Positions 1-7,985 of a stretch of DNA of 64,000 nucleotides are shown here, one piece after another (position 1 is the stretch's first letter; each line of letters begins with the position of its first letter). The DNA comes from an uncultured Christensenellaceae bacterium (lineage in GTDB: Bacteria; Bacillota; Clostridia; Christensenellales; Aristaeellaceae). A model generated the notes under the pieces. It saw only the letters and a program-made list of their open reading frames with translations. It did no database searches and was not told the origin of the DNA. Where the stretch lies: contig CAJOJQ010000014.1 in the NCBI GenBank assembly GCA_905234985.1, positions 62,001 to 126,000 of the forward strand. Direction: 5' to 3'. Position numbers and translations under genes: made by a program.

Positions 1-169
1 CCGAAATTGCCGCCCGAAAACCCGCGCTTTCGATGCGGGCGGACACGGCAGGCGCGTCCCCGTACCGGGGATAATCGCTGACGAACAGGCCGTCCCTCTG
101 ATCCCGGCGCAGAAATCCCTTGGGAATCAGCGGGCGCAGGGCCTGCCGCCAGGGGTCAAGCACGCTCAC
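1..169 (-). CDS. N-terminal fragment of an unrecognised protein (runs off window)
   Basis: An open frame begins with GTG and stays open for 56 codons to the window edge. The GTG overlaps the TGA of the DUF1934 gene as GTGA, so the two are probably translationally coupled and co-transcribed. The visible N-terminus begins VSVLDPWRQALRPLIPKG and is rich in Arg and Ala. I do not recognise a family. In many Firmicutes argS follows DUF1934, but this fragment does not look like an arginyl-tRNA synthetase start. Confidence 0.55.
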   Translation of the reverse strand, partial: MSVLDPWRQALRPLIPKGFLRRDQRDGLFVSDYPRYGDAPAVSARIESAGFRAAIS

Positions 170-603
170 GGCTTGCCCGCCGGGCAGAAGCGGATGCGCA
201 ATTCGTGCATGGCGGCGAACTGGCCCTGCAAATCCAGCTGGTAGGTCAGATCCACCTGCCCCGCCATGCCGTCTTCCACCTTGTATTTCACGTGGGTGGG
301 AAATACGCCCATGGCTAAATTGCCGAAGGGCGTGCGGTAGGAGCCTTCGTAGCGGTGGCCCTGCTCAAACACCATGCTGGTGCCGTAAGGCCCCGTGCGC
401 TGCATGGTGACAACGCCCCTGCCCATGGTCAGGATCACGTCGCTGCTCTCGTTGTCCGGCTGAGTTTCGGTGTAATCAATGCGCCAGCGATCCTGTTCGC
501 CGGACAGAGTGCCCGTGGTCAGCAGCCGAACGGAATCCGAGGGGTCGTCATCGTCGTGGGTCCAGCCCATGACGGATAATAGCACTTGCTGGTTTTTCTT
601 CAT
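166..603 (-). CDS. DUF1934 (YwiB-like) beta-barrel domain protein
   Basis: This encodes 145 residues when started at the ATG of MKKNQQVLLSV, which has GGAGG about 10 nt upstream; the longer track ORF only extends into the promoter. The protein has the pattern of DUF1934: an N-terminal strand with a negatively charged turn (THDDDDPSD), a middle segment with TYTETQPD-like acceptor strands, and a PFGNLAMGVFPT motif near residue 105. The family is a small lipocalin-like cytosolic barrel of unknown function that is usually encoded near argS. It is transcribed divergently from tmcAL. Function cannot be inferred further. Confidence 0.8.
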   Translation of the reverse strand: MKKNQQVLLSVMGWTHDDDDPSDSVRLLTTGTLSGEQDRWRIDYTETQPDNESSDVILTMGRGVVTMQRTGPYGTSMVFEQGHRYEGSYRTPFGNLAMGVFPTHVKYKVEDGMAGQVDLTYQLDLQGQFAAMHELRIRFCPAGKP

Positions 604-624
604 GCTGTACAATCCTCCGCTGTC

Positions 625-653
625 AGTATACCAGATTCTGGGCCGGGACGCAA
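625..653 (-). promoter_or_regulatory. Sigma-A-type promoter for DUF1934 gene
   Basis: Reading the minus strand, TTGCGT and TATACT are separated by exactly 17 bp, about 22 bp upstream of the DUF1934 start codon. It is back to back with the tmcAL promoter. Confidence 0.65.
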
Positions 654-661
654 GAAGACGC

Positions 662-690
662 TTGCGGGAATCCGGGCGGGGGATTATAAT
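662..690 (+). promoter_or_regulatory. Sigma-A-type promoter for tmcAL
   Basis: TTGCGG and TATAAT are separated by 17 bp, ending 30 bp before the tmcAL ATG. The ATG is preceded by a GGGGGGAGG-like Shine-Dalgarno sequence. Confidence 0.7.
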
Positions 691-720
691 AAAAGTGCTG
701 TGAAGGGGGGAGGCGGCGGC

Positions 721-1884
721 ATGAGCGTTTGCGGCGTGATCGCGGAATACGATCCGTTCCACAAAGGGCATGAAAGACATGTACGTTTGGCCCGGGAAAA
801 AACCGGGGCGGATTTTATCGTGTGCGTCATGAGCGGCGCGTTTACCCAGCGGGGCCTGCCCGCCCTGCTGCCCGCCCACCTTCGGGCGGAAATGGCCCTG
901 CGCTGCGTAGCGGATATCGTGCTGCAATTGCCCTACGCCTTTTCCGTGCGGGAGGCGGAATATTTCGCCTTAGGCGGGGTGCATATCCTGAACGCCCTGA
1001 GGTGCGTCACCCATTTGAGCTTCGGCTGCGAAACAGACGACCTTTCCCTGCTGCAAAGCGCCGCCGCCCTGCTGGAGCAGCCGGATGAAAAGTTGAACGA
1101 GACCATCCAAGGGGGGCTTGACCGGGGCCTTTCTTACGCCGCCGCCCAGGGGCAGGCAGTGGCCGGTCGGCTGGGCATCGGCGAAAAGACGCTGGACGCG
1201 CCCAATACCGCCCTGGCCCTGTCTTACCTTCGGGCTTTGCGGCGGCTGAACAGCGCCATCCTGCCCGTGCCCGTGCTGCGGGAGCAGGATTACCACTCCG
1301 CCGAGCTGGAAGCCTGGCCCTCCGCCTCCGCCGTGCGGGGCGCGCTCCTGCGGGGGGACTGGGCGGGCGTGGAAAACGCCGTGCCGGAAGCCGCCCTTCC
1401 TGTATTGCGGCGGGGCGTGATTGCGGGGGGCGTTTGTCCCCCGGACGGGCTGGACGATATTCTGCGGTATACCCTGCTGCATACGGCCCCGGAGGCAATC
1501 GCCCAATGGCCCGGTATTTCCGAAGGGCTGGAACAGCGTATCCTGAAAGCGGCGGAAACCGCCGTCAGCCGGGAAGCGCTCATCGCCAACCTCAAGACCC
1601 GGCGCTATACCTACGGCCGCATCAGCCGCGCCCTGTGCCACGGCGTCATGGGCGTGAAACGGGCCGATTTGCTCGCCCTGCCCGATCATGCCCGGGTGCT
1701 GGGCTTCCGGGAAAGCGCCCGGCCATTGCTTCGGAAAATGCAGAAAAGCGGCTTTCCCCTGCTCACCCGCCCCGCCCGGGAACAAGCCGCCGCCCTGGAC
1801 ATCCGGGCGGACGAGCTTTGGGCCATCGGCGCGGGGCTGCCGAGAGGGGCAACCTATCGAGTAAAACCGGTCATCATTGTATAA
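721..1884 (+). CDS. tmcAL: tRNA(Met) cytidine acetate ligase TmcAL (YlbM, formerly DUF795)
   Basis: The 387-residue product matches the usual size of TmcAL, which uses ATP and acetate to make N4-acetylcytidine at the wobble position of elongator tRNA-Met in the cytosol. The N-terminus has GVIAEYDPFHKGH (residues 5-17), the nucleotidyltransferase HxGH signature, followed by MSGAFTQRGLPAL, both typical of the family. The C-terminal half carries the conserved TRRYTYGRISRALCH and LGFRESARPLL blocks. The start at 721 is chosen over the longer track ORF because the ATG has a strong purine-rich SD and the homology begins there. It is monocistronic and ends 6 bp before a heptamer inverted repeat. Confidence 0.93.
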   Translation: MSVCGVIAEYDPFHKGHERHVRLAREKTGADFIVCVMSGAFTQRGLPALLPAHLRAEMALRCVADIVLQLPYAFSVREAEYFALGGVHILNALRCVTHLSFGCETDDLSLLQSAAALLEQPDEKLNETIQGGLDRGLSYAAAQGQAVAGRLGIGEKTLDAPNTALALSYLRALRRLNSAILPVPVLREQDYHSAELEAWPSASAVRGALLRGDWAGVENAVPEAALPVLRRGVIAGGVCPPDGLDDILRYTLLHTAPEAIAQWPGISEGLEQRILKAAETAVSREALIANLKTRRYTYGRISRALCHGVMGVKRADLLALPDHARVLGFRESARPLLRKMQKSGFPLLTRPAREQAAALDIRADELWAIGAGLPRGATYRVKPVIIV

Positions 1885-1890
1885 AAATAC

Positions 1891-2001
1891 GAGAGTTGAG
1901 AGTTGGGAGTTGAGAGTTGAGATGATTTAGTTTGTACATATTGAGTTCCCAATGTATCAACTATATAACTCTCAACTCTCAACTCTCCGCTCTCAACTCT
2001 C
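1891..2001. repeat. Heptamer-armed inverted repeat, copy A (GAGAGTT class)
   Basis: The left arm is a tandem array of the 7-mer GAGAGTT (4+ units, one GGGAGTT variant). The right arm is its reverse complement, AACTCTC (5 units). The inner ends carry TGATTTAGTTTG and CAACTATATAA, and the middle holds a small hairpin around TTGAGTTCCCAATG. It begins 6 bp after the tmcAL stop codon. It would fold as one long stem-loop in DNA or RNA. Confidence 0.9.
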
Positions 2002-2034
2002 CTTTCCGTATCACCGGAAGGAGGTCCGTGATCT

Positions 2035-2880
2035 ATGCGTGAAATCCCTGTACAAACCCTTTCCGACGCCGTGCGGGAATTGTATCTGACCGCCAATTAT
2101 CAAATCGGGGCGGACATTGAAAGTGCCGTGGAGCAGGCGGAGAAAAAAGAAGCGTCCCCCATCGGGCAATCCGTGCTATGCCAGCTCTGCGAAAACTATA
2201 AAATCGCCCGGGAGGAAAGCGTGGCCATTTGCCAGGACACCGGCATGGCGATCCTGTTCATTGACGTGGGGCAGGACGTCCACTTCACCGGCGGCGATTT
2301 TGAGGAAGCGGTGCAGGACGGCGTGCGCCGGGCCTACCGGGACGGGTACTTGCGCAAGTCCATCGTGAACGACCCGATCTTCGACCGCAAAAACACGGTT
2401 GACAACACGCCCGCCGTGCTGCATCTGCGCATCGTGCCGGGGGACAGGGTGCATATCCTGGCGGTGGCGAAAGGCTTCGGCAGCGAAAACATGAGCGCCG
2501 TGAAAATGTGTACGCCCTCCGAAGGCGAAGCGGGCGTCCGGGATTTCATCATTGAAACTGCCCGGAAAGCCGGCCCCAACCCCTGCCCGCCCATGATTAT
2601 CGGCGTGGGCGTGGGCGGCTCCTTTGAAACCGCCGCCTTGATGGCCAAGCGCATGACCGCCCGCCCCGTGGGCAGCCGCAACCCCGATCCTCGCTACGCC
2701 AAGCTGGAACAGGACGCCCTGAACGCCATCAACCGCTTGGGCATCGGCCCCGCCGGCATCGGCGGCACCACCACCGCCCTGGCCGTCAACATTGATTACG
2801 CCCCCACCCACATCGCCAGCATGCCCGTGGCCGTGAACATCTGCTGCCACGCCGCAAGGCACGCGGAGGGGACAATTTAA
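2035..2880 (+). CDS. Class I fumarate hydratase, alpha subunit
   Basis: A 281-residue alpha subunit of the iron-sulphur fumarase/L(+)-tartrate dehydratase family, which interconverts fumarate and malate in the cytosol as a two-subunit [4Fe-4S] enzyme. CQDTG (Cys66) is the family cluster-ligand motif. It is followed by KGFGSENMSAVKMCTPSEG and GVGVGGSFETAALMAKR, which are typical of the alpha subunit, and by GPAGIGGTTTAL near the C-terminus. The SD GGAAGGAGG lies 12 nt before the ATG. The beta subunit is encoded 0.9 kb downstream, with an oppositely oriented gene between them, which is unusual because the two are normally adjacent. Tartrate dehydratase cannot be excluded by sequence alone. Confidence 0.93.
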   Translation: MREIPVQTLSDAVRELYLTANYQIGADIESAVEQAEKKEASPIGQSVLCQLCENYKIAREESVAICQDTGMAILFIDVGQDVHFTGGDFEEAVQDGVRRAYRDGYLRKSIVNDPIFDRKNTVDNTPAVLHLRIVPGDRVHILAVAKGFGSENMSAVKMCTPSEGEAGVRDFIIETARKAGPNPCPPMIIGVGVGGSFETAALMAKRMTARPVGSRNPDPRYAKLEQDALNAINRLGIGPAGIGGTTTALAVNIDYAPTHIASMPVAVNICCHAARHAEGTI

Positions 2881-3622
2881 GGCGTCCACAGCCCCGCTTC
2901 GTATTGGGCCTGGGCGAAGTCCAGCAGGGTTTGGGCGAAAATGGCGTTGCCCTTGTTGTTCAGGTGAAATTCGTTGTCCCGGGAAAGGGTCTTGGGCAGG
3001 AAGCCATCCTCGCCCTTGACGGTGGTGATATCGACGAAAACCGCCCCCACCTCCGCGCATTTCTGGGAAAGCCACACGTTGTATTGGTCGTGCTGCTCCT
3101 GGCGCGGGTTCCCGATTTTTTTGTCACCGGCGTGAGGGACAGAAAGTAGATTTTGGTGTCGGGGCTGTATTTGTCCCGCAGGGCTAAGATTTTGTTGATA
3201 TAGCTGTCCGCCCGGTCGAGGTGCTTGTGGATGTATTCGTTCAACCCGGCGTGGATGAACACCTTGGCGGGCTTTTCCTTCTTCATGATCTCGGCCAGGG
3301 TGGCTTTGGAGCCTTTATAGGTCAGGTGTACCCGGTCGGAATTAGCGTTGACGTATTCCATGGACGCGGTTTGCAGCTGGTAGCTGTAGGCGCAGTAAAA
3401 CTTCACGCCGGAAAAATAGCCCGCGTCCGAATTTCTTATTTCCTTCACATAGTTGCGGAACAGGCAGATCACTGAATCCCCCGCGAAAATGGAGCGGTCG
3501 TAGTAGGCCATCAGCGTTTCGTCGGGCAGGCGTTCCGCGTTTTCCGCACTGGCTTCCCCGGAAAAAACGGAAATCGCCATCAAAAGGAGCAGCAGGAAAA
3601 CCAGCCGTTTTTGTATTTTCAT
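2877..3622 (-). pseudogene. Secreted SGNH/GDSL-type hydrolase, interrupted by a frameshift
   Basis: Two minus-strand frames form one protein. The first (3622 down to about 3115) has a signal peptide (KRLVFLLLLLMAISVFSGEASA), a GDS nucleophile block (SIFAGDSVICLF) and the FIHAGLNEY oxyanion block. The second (ending at 2877) carries the C-terminal Asp-His block, DNEFHLNNKGNAIFA. They meet at a run of seven A in the coding strand (ACAAAAAAATCGG). One additional A, or a -1 ribosomal slip on AAAAAAA, gives a continuous reading TKKIGNPRQEQHDQYNVWLSQ. The start is set at the second ATG, with GGAGGG 6 nt upstream. It lies antisense between the fumarase subunit genes and overlaps the alpha-subunit stop by 4 bp. 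True pseudogene, assembly error and programmed slippage all remain possible. Confidence 0.75.
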
Positions 3623-3702
3623 GTTCATCCCTCCTTCGCGCGAAGCATGCAATGATTGTATGCTTTCCGGAAAGCGATGTCAAGAAAAACACGGGGCGGC
3701 GC

Positions 3703-3731
3703 TTTTCACGCGGAGCGGACTATGATACAAT
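3703..3731 (+). promoter_or_regulatory. Probable promoter for fumarase beta subunit
   Basis: TTTTCA and TACAAT are spaced by 17 bp, 35 bp before the beta-subunit ATG. The -35 is weak. It would give the beta subunit its own transcription start, compensating for its separation from the alpha gene. Confidence 0.45.
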
Positions 3732-3765
3732 ATTTCCGGGATACTTCGACGTTTGGGAGGTCACC

Positions 3766-4332
3766 ATGAGCGAATATCATTTGCAATTGCCCCTGTCAGC
3801 GGAGGACGTGCAGAACCTTCATGCCGGCGACGTGGTATATCTGACTGGCCCCCTGCTCACGGGACGGGACGCGGCCCACAAGCGGCTGATTCAGTTATTG
3901 GACGAGGGAAAGCCCCTGCCCGTGGACATCCGGGGCCAGGCCATTTATTACGTTGGCCCCGCCCCCGCCTCTCCCGGCCATGCCGTCGGCTCCGCCGGCC
4001 CTACCACAAGCTATCGCATGGACGCCTACACCCCCCGCCTGCTTTCTCTGGGCCTCAACTGCATGATCGGCAAAGGGCGGCGCTCTGACGCCGTGCGCCA
4101 GGCTATGCAGGATTACGGCGCGGTGTACTTAGGCGCGGTGGGCGGCGCGGCGGCGCTTATCGCCCGGAGCATCGAAAGCTCCGAGGTGCTGGCCTATCCC
4201 GATTTGGGCACCGAGGCCATTCACCGCTTTACCGTCCGGGACTTTCCCGCCATCGTACTCATGGACGCCCACGGCGGAAACCTCTACGAATCCGGACCCG
4301 CTTTATACAGACAGGAAATCGGTCAGCCGTAA
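3766..4332 (+). CDS. Class I fumarate hydratase, beta subunit
   Basis: A 188-residue protein with the hallmark motifs of the fumarase/tartrate dehydratase beta subunit: GDVVYLTGPLLTGRDAAHKR near residues 21-40, the AIYYVGPAPA and GSAGPTTSYRMD blocks, MIGKGRR around residue 105 and GAVYLGAVGGAAAL. This subunit forms the second half of the active site with the alpha subunit encoded at 2035. The start is the ATG after TTGGGAGGTCACC. An out-of-frame upstream extension in the track contains no homology. A heptamer inverted repeat begins 10 bp after the stop. Confidence 0.93.
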   Translation: MSEYHLQLPLSAEDVQNLHAGDVVYLTGPLLTGRDAAHKRLIQLLDEGKPLPVDIRGQAIYYVGPAPASPGHAVGSAGPTTSYRMDAYTPRLLSLGLNCMIGKGRRSDAVRQAMQDYGAVYLGAVGGAAALIARSIESSEVLAYPDLGTEAIHRFTVRDFPAIVLMDAHGGNLYESGPALYRQEIGQP

Positions 4333-4341
4333 GGTTGAGCC

Positions 4342-4466
4342 AGAGTTGAGAGCGGAGAGTTGAGCGTTGAGATTTATTTTGTTTTTCGCTATTACGCGGT
4401 AAATCCTGCGAAGTGAACATGTACGCACAATATATCTCAACTCTCAACTCCCAACTCTCAACTCTC
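4342..4466. repeat. Heptamer-armed inverted repeat, copy B (GAGAGTT class, degenerate)
   Basis: The left arm is AGAGTTGAGAGCGGAGAGTTGAG and the right arm is made of AACTCTC units. The interior is longer and more diverged (GATTTATTTTG ... CAATATATC) than in the other copies. It begins 10 bp after the fumarase beta stop and ends 47 bp before the next gene. Confidence 0.82.
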
Positions 4467-4513
4467 TTGTCCATTCAATCAACCCACTGAGCAATTCCAC
4501 AGGAGGCCCCCAT

Positions 4514-5188
4514 ATGCGTATTCTGTTCATCCGCCACGGCCAGCCCAATTATGAAAAGGACTGCCTGACCGAAATCGGCCTGCGTCAGGCCAGGGACACC
4601 GCCCTGCGCTTACAGGACGAGGGCATTCAGGCCGTGTATTCCTCTCCCTTTGGCCGGGCCAGGGAAACCGCGGAGTGTACCGCGGAGGCTCTGGGCCTGC
4701 CCGTGATCATTCTGCCCTTCATGCGGGAGCTGTACTGGGGCAACAGCGAGGGCAAGCCCGTGTTCCATCACGGCCACCCCTGGGAAACGGCCAACGAACT
4801 CATGCGCCGGGGCTATGATCTGACCGACCCCGCCTGGGCCAGCCATCCCATCTTTGAAAATAACGTGGTGGTGGAGGACGCCGCCCGGGTGGGCCGGGAA
4901 ATCGACAAATGGATGGCGTCCCTGGGCTATGCACACGACGGGCGTTATTACCGCTGCGTGAAGGCCGATCATCCCGGCGCGGTGGCTCTGTTCAGCCACG
5001 GCGGTTCCTCCGTGGCGGCGCTTTCCCGCATTTTCAACCTGACCTTCCCCTACCTGTGCGCCACCATGCACGAACCCTTCTGCGGCGTCACCGTGGCCCG
5101 GTTTACCGACGAAATGAACGAACCGGCCCTGCCCTGCTTAGAGCTTGCCAACGACGGGCGGCACGTACCCTACAGCCAGGGCGGCTGA
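4514..5188 (+). CDS. Histidine phosphatase family protein (phosphoglycerate-mutase-like)
   Basis: A 224-residue cytosolic phosphatase of the histidine phosphatase superfamily. The catalytic RHG motif is at residues 7-9 (FIRHGQPNY). YSSPFGRARETAE supplies the second conserved Arg, an RELYWGNSEGKP block sits near residue 75 and the second catalytic His is in LFSHGGSS around residue 160. Members remove phosphate from small metabolites (phosphoglycerate, cobalamin precursors, sugar phosphates); the substrate here is unknown. The ATG follows AGGAGGCCCCCAT. It stands alone between a repeat and a convergent methyltransferase gene whose stop is 1 bp from its own. Confidence 0.87.
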   Translation: MRILFIRHGQPNYEKDCLTEIGLRQARDTALRLQDEGIQAVYSSPFGRARETAECTAEALGLPVIILPFMRELYWGNSEGKPVFHHGHPWETANELMRRGYDLTDPAWASHPIFENNVVVEDAARVGREIDKWMASLGYAHDGRYYRCVKADHPGAVALFSHGGSSVAALSRIFNLTFPYLCATMHEPFCGVTVARFTDEMNEPALPCLELANDGRHVPYSQGG

Positions 5189-5189
5189 C

Positions 5190-6068
5190 TCATCCCTTTC
5201 GCACGGCCAGGGCATAGCATACGCCCTTGGGCGCTTCCATCCGGTGCGCCGGGTTGGCCGCGTTATGATCCGCAAAGAACCGGCGGGTCATGTCCGCATG
5301 GTCTAAATGTTCATAGATCAGGAAGCCGCACGACCCCAGCAGAGCTTCCATTTCCCGTTCCGTGTACCGCGCTTTCATCCGCTCCCCCGCGCCCTGGGCC
5401 AGGGCCTGGTTCGTCCGCGTTTCCGCGCTTCCCTCCCGGAGGGGATAATCCAGGTAAAGCGCCGAGCCTTCGCAGAAGATTTCGCTGATCCCTTTCAGGA
5501 GACTTTGAAACGCGCCCTTGTCCAGGTAATAGCTGATCCCCAGCAGGCTGCCGAAGGCTTTTTCGCCGTGCGCAAACCTGCCCGCGACCAGCCGCTCCTT
5601 CCAGGACGCGTCCGCAAGGTCGCAGGGAATGGAAACCGCCGTGGACGTCATTCCCGCCTGCCGGATTCGCCTTTCCTTATCGGCCAGCACATCCGGCAGG
5701 TCCAGTTCATACACTTCCAGGGATGCGTCCTGATTCCGAATGGCAAAGGTATCATACCCGGCGGCGAAAAGAACGTACTGGCGGCAGCCCAAGCGCCGCT
5801 CGGTTTGAAGCAGCCGTTCGCAGTATGCGCTTCTGCCCAGCACCGACGGGGACAACTGCCTGTCCACGATCAGGCGCAGGCCCTCCTCCGCGCCGCCGTG
5901 AAAATCCGGCAGGAAAAACCCCATGCCCCGCGTCATGCTTTGGGCGATCTGACCGTAGTCCGGGCCGAGCAGCCCTTCCGCCGCCGTGTCGGCGAAGATG
6001 GGTACGGCGTTGTTTTTGCAGTGATAGGCCCGGGCAAAGCAGCTGACCTTCGCGGTTAAATTCTCCAT
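5190..6068 (-). CDS. Class I SAM-dependent methyltransferase, leucine carboxyl methyltransferase (PPM1/TcmP) type
   Basis: A 292-residue protein. The pattern NAVPIFADTAAEGLL (residues 20-35), RSAYCERLLQ, then QYVLFAAGYDTFAIR (SAM-binding motif I, about residue 98) and VYELDLPDVLADKERRI (motif II acidic residue) is characteristic of the LCM/TcmP family found in bacteria as O-methyltransferases of small molecules. Further motifs are LLGISYYLDKGAF and ALYLDYPL. The substrate is not predictable. The ATG lies just behind a G-rich stretch (GAGAGGGGGGGGG) that acts as SD. The homopolymer is a possible site of sequence error, but it is outside the coding region. Confidence 0.85.
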   Translation of the reverse strand: MENLTAKVSCFARAYHCKNNAVPIFADTAAEGLLGPDYGQIAQSMTRGMGFFLPDFHGGAEEGLRLIVDRQLSPSVLGRSAYCERLLQTERRLGCRQYVLFAAGYDTFAIRNQDASLEVYELDLPDVLADKERRIRQAGMTSTAVSIPCDLADASWKERLVAGRFAHGEKAFGSLLGISYYLDKGAFQSLLKGISEIFCEGSALYLDYPLREGSAETRTNQALAQGAGERMKARYTEREMEALLGSCGFLIYEHLDHADMTRRFFADHNAANPAHRMEAPKGVCYALAVRKG

Positions 6069-6101
6069 TTCGCCCCCCCCCCTCTCTGAATGGGCGAATA
6101 C

Positions 6102-6130
6102 TTATTATCATTTTTTTCATTGAATTACAA
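6102..6130 (-). promoter_or_regulatory. Possible promoter for the methyltransferase gene
   Basis: On the minus strand TTGTAA and TAATAA are separated by 17 bp, 34 bp upstream of the start codon. The -10 is imperfect. Confidence 0.4.
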
Positions 6131-6133
6131 GAC

Positions 6134-6162
6134 TTGAAATTTTGCCCAAAATGTGGTAATAT
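6134..6162 (+). promoter_or_regulatory. Strong orphan promoter reading into an immediate terminator
   Basis: TTGAAA and TAATAT are separated by exactly 17 bp in a locally AT-rich stretch. No ORF with an SD follows. The predicted start (about 6169) lies at the foot of the hairpin annotated next. Confidence 0.6.
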
Positions 6163-6169
6163 GAAGCCG

Positions 6170-6198
6170 TCGAAGGGAGAAAATTCCTTCGATTTTTT
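6170..6198 (+). terminator. Rho-independent terminator directly behind the orphan promoter
   Basis: Stem TCGAAGG / CCTTCGA with a 9-nt loop, followed by TTTTTT. With the promoter it would define a transcript of only about 30 nt. Confidence 0.6.
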
Positions 6199-6213
6199 AC
6201 TTTGAAACAGAAA

Positions 6214-6253
6214 AATGCCGCGCCGCGTCCCGAGGGGGATTCGGCGCGGCATT
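6214..6253. other. GC-rich hairpin in the 6.07-6.58 kb intergenic region
   Basis: A 12-bp perfect inverted repeat AATGCCGCGCCG / CGGCGCGGCATT with a 16-nt loop and no T-run. The 510-bp gap between the methyltransferase and MATE genes holds only this hairpin, two promoters, one terminator and a leader hairpin at 6440-6463. I see no gene in it. Confidence 0.7.
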
Positions 6254-6379
6254 AGACTTTTCATGGGGGCTATCAGAAATTTTTGGGGGATTTATGAGCC
6301 GCGGCCCGCTTTTTTGCGTTTGCCCGCCCGTTTGGGCCGGCCTATAAGAAAATATTATGGGCGTTTATGGAAGTTTAAT

Positions 6380-6408
6380 TTGCAATCCGGCATGGAAGTT
6401 TATATGAT
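6380..6408 (+). promoter_or_regulatory. Promoter for the MATE-LysR operon
   Basis: TTGCAA and TATGAT are separated by 17 bp. This leaves a leader of about 165 nt before the MATE ATG, containing a hairpin GCGTGA / TCACGC (6440-6463) followed by TTTTCCTTTTT, which could attenuate transcription. I see no known riboswitch consensus. Confidence 0.65.
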
Positions 6409-6578
6409 AGGGAACACGAAGAACAGTGAGAGAAACCGTGCGTGAATCCTTCGGGCGTCACGCAGGCATGCCGTTTTCCTTTTTCCCCGGATGGGAGATT
6501 TCAAACCGCCGAAAGCTTTCTGTTCGCGGCTGCGTCTATCGCGTTTTTTTTGAAAAAGCATGGGGGAGGTGACGCTGA

Positions 6579-7970
6579 ATGAATCCGAAGGAAAGGGAGC
6601 TGTTTGAGCATTGCAGCGTACCCAGGGCCATTTATCGCCTGGCCTTTCCCACGGTGATCGGCCAGATCATCCTGGTGGTCTACAACATGGCGGACATCTT
6701 TTTCGTGGGCTTGGCGGGCAACGACGCCATGATGACCGCCGTGACCGTGTGCATGCCCGCCTTCATGTTCCTTTCCGCCATTTCCAATTTGTTCGGCGTG
6801 GGCGGGGCCAGCGTGATTTCCCGCGCTCTGGGCAAGCAAAAGGAGGATCGGGTAAAAGCCGCGTCGGCCTTCGCGTTCTGGGGGTGCCTGACCACGGTGC
6901 TGCTGTATTCCGGGCTGGCCTTCGTGGGGCGGCACTTGTTTGCGGACCTGCTGGGCGGCACCAACCCCGGCGTACACAAAAACGCGGTGGAATATCTGGT
7001 GGTCACGGTGGTGATCGGCGGGACCGCCACGTCTATGGGCGGGCTGTTTTCCCACCTGATCCGCTCCGAGGGCCGCTCCATGCATGCCAGCGCCGGGATC
7101 ATGCTGGGCGGCGTGCTGAACATCGCCCTGGACCCCCTCTTTATGTTCGTGCTGCTGCCCCCCGGCAGGGAAGCGCTGGGCGCGGCCGTCGCCACCGCCC
7201 TTTCCAATTTTATTTCGCTGCTGTATTTTATCGCCGTTCAGACGGCCATCCGCAAAAAATCCCTGCTGTCTTACCGGTATACGCCTCGCATGTGGTATAA
7301 TCGGGTACCGGCGGCGGTGCTGACCGCCGGGCTGCCCGCCTGCGTCATGACGCTGTTTGAAAATATTTCCTACGCCATGCTGGATAAGCTCATGTCCCTT
7401 TCCGGCCTGGCGATGCAGACCGGGGTGGGCGTGGCGAAGAAGATCAACATGCTGGCCCACTGCATCGTGCGCGGCATCGCCCAGGGCGCTCTGCCCCTGA
7501 TCGGCTACAGCTGCGCGGCGGGCAACTGGGAGCGCATGCGCAAAGCCGTCAGAACCGCGCACTTCGCGGCGGTGGGTACGGCGTGCCTCTGCGTCGCGGT
7601 CAACCTGGCCTTTGCCCGGCAGCTGACGGGGATTTTTATTCACAGCGCGTCGCCCTCCCTTTGCTTTGGCGAAGCGTTCCTGCGCATCCTGTGCGTGGGC
7701 GGGCCGTTCTCGGCCAGCGCCTACACCTATATTTCTTTTTTCCAGGCCGTGGGCGAGGGAAAAAAGTCCTTTTTCCTGGCGCTGCTGCGCAAGGGGCTGG
7801 TGGATATCCCGCTCATGTTCCTGCTTGACCGTGTTTGGCCCGCCTACGGCATCGTGCTGGCTACGCCCCTGGCGGACGCCCTGTGCTGCGCCGCGGCGAA
7901 CGGAATGTACAGAAGATACTTGCGCGGAAAAACCGGAGATATCCGGCCAATCAGCGTGGAGACCGTTTGA
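6579..7970 (+). CDS. MATE family multidrug/toxin exporter
   Basis: A 463-residue integral membrane protein of the MATE family, which uses a sodium or proton gradient to export cationic or other small molecules. The N-terminus PRAIYRLAFPTVIGQIILVVYNMADIFFVG is the family signature for helices 1-2. ALGKQKEDRVKAAS follows helix 3, and the two six-helix halves are visible, with LMSLSGLAMQTGVGVAKKINML beginning the second-half core. Length is normal for MATE proteins. The ATG has GGGGGAGGTGA nearby. The LysR gene follows after 15 bp with its own SD, so the two form an operon in which the regulator probably responds to the exported compound. Confidence 0.92.
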   Translation: MNPKERELFEHCSVPRAIYRLAFPTVIGQIILVVYNMADIFFVGLAGNDAMMTAVTVCMPAFMFLSAISNLFGVGGASVISRALGKQKEDRVKAASAFAFWGCLTTVLLYSGLAFVGRHLFADLLGGTNPGVHKNAVEYLVVTVVIGGTATSMGGLFSHLIRSEGRSMHASAGIMLGGVLNIALDPLFMFVLLPPGREALGAAVATALSNFISLLYFIAVQTAIRKKSLLSYRYTPRMWYNRVPAAVLTAGLPACVMTLFENISYAMLDKLMSLSGLAMQTGVGVAKKINMLAHCIVRGIAQGALPLIGYSCAAGNWERMRKAVRTAHFAAVGTACLCVAVNLAFARQLTGIFIHSASPSLCFGEAFLRILCVGGPFSASAYTYISFFQAVGEGKKSFFLALLRKGLVDIPLMFLLDRVWPAYGIVLATPLADALCCAAANGMYRRYLRGKTGDIRPISVETV

Positions 7971-7985
7971 AAGGAGGAGAGGAAG

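Noticed and set aside
1891-2001. Heptamer arrays as CRISPR arrays
   Set aside because: Units are 7 bp without spacers, arms are inverted, and there are no cas genes in the window.
6215-6445. 76-residue ORF in the methyltransferase-MATE gap
   Set aside because: Arg-rich, lacks an SD, and starts inside a hairpin.
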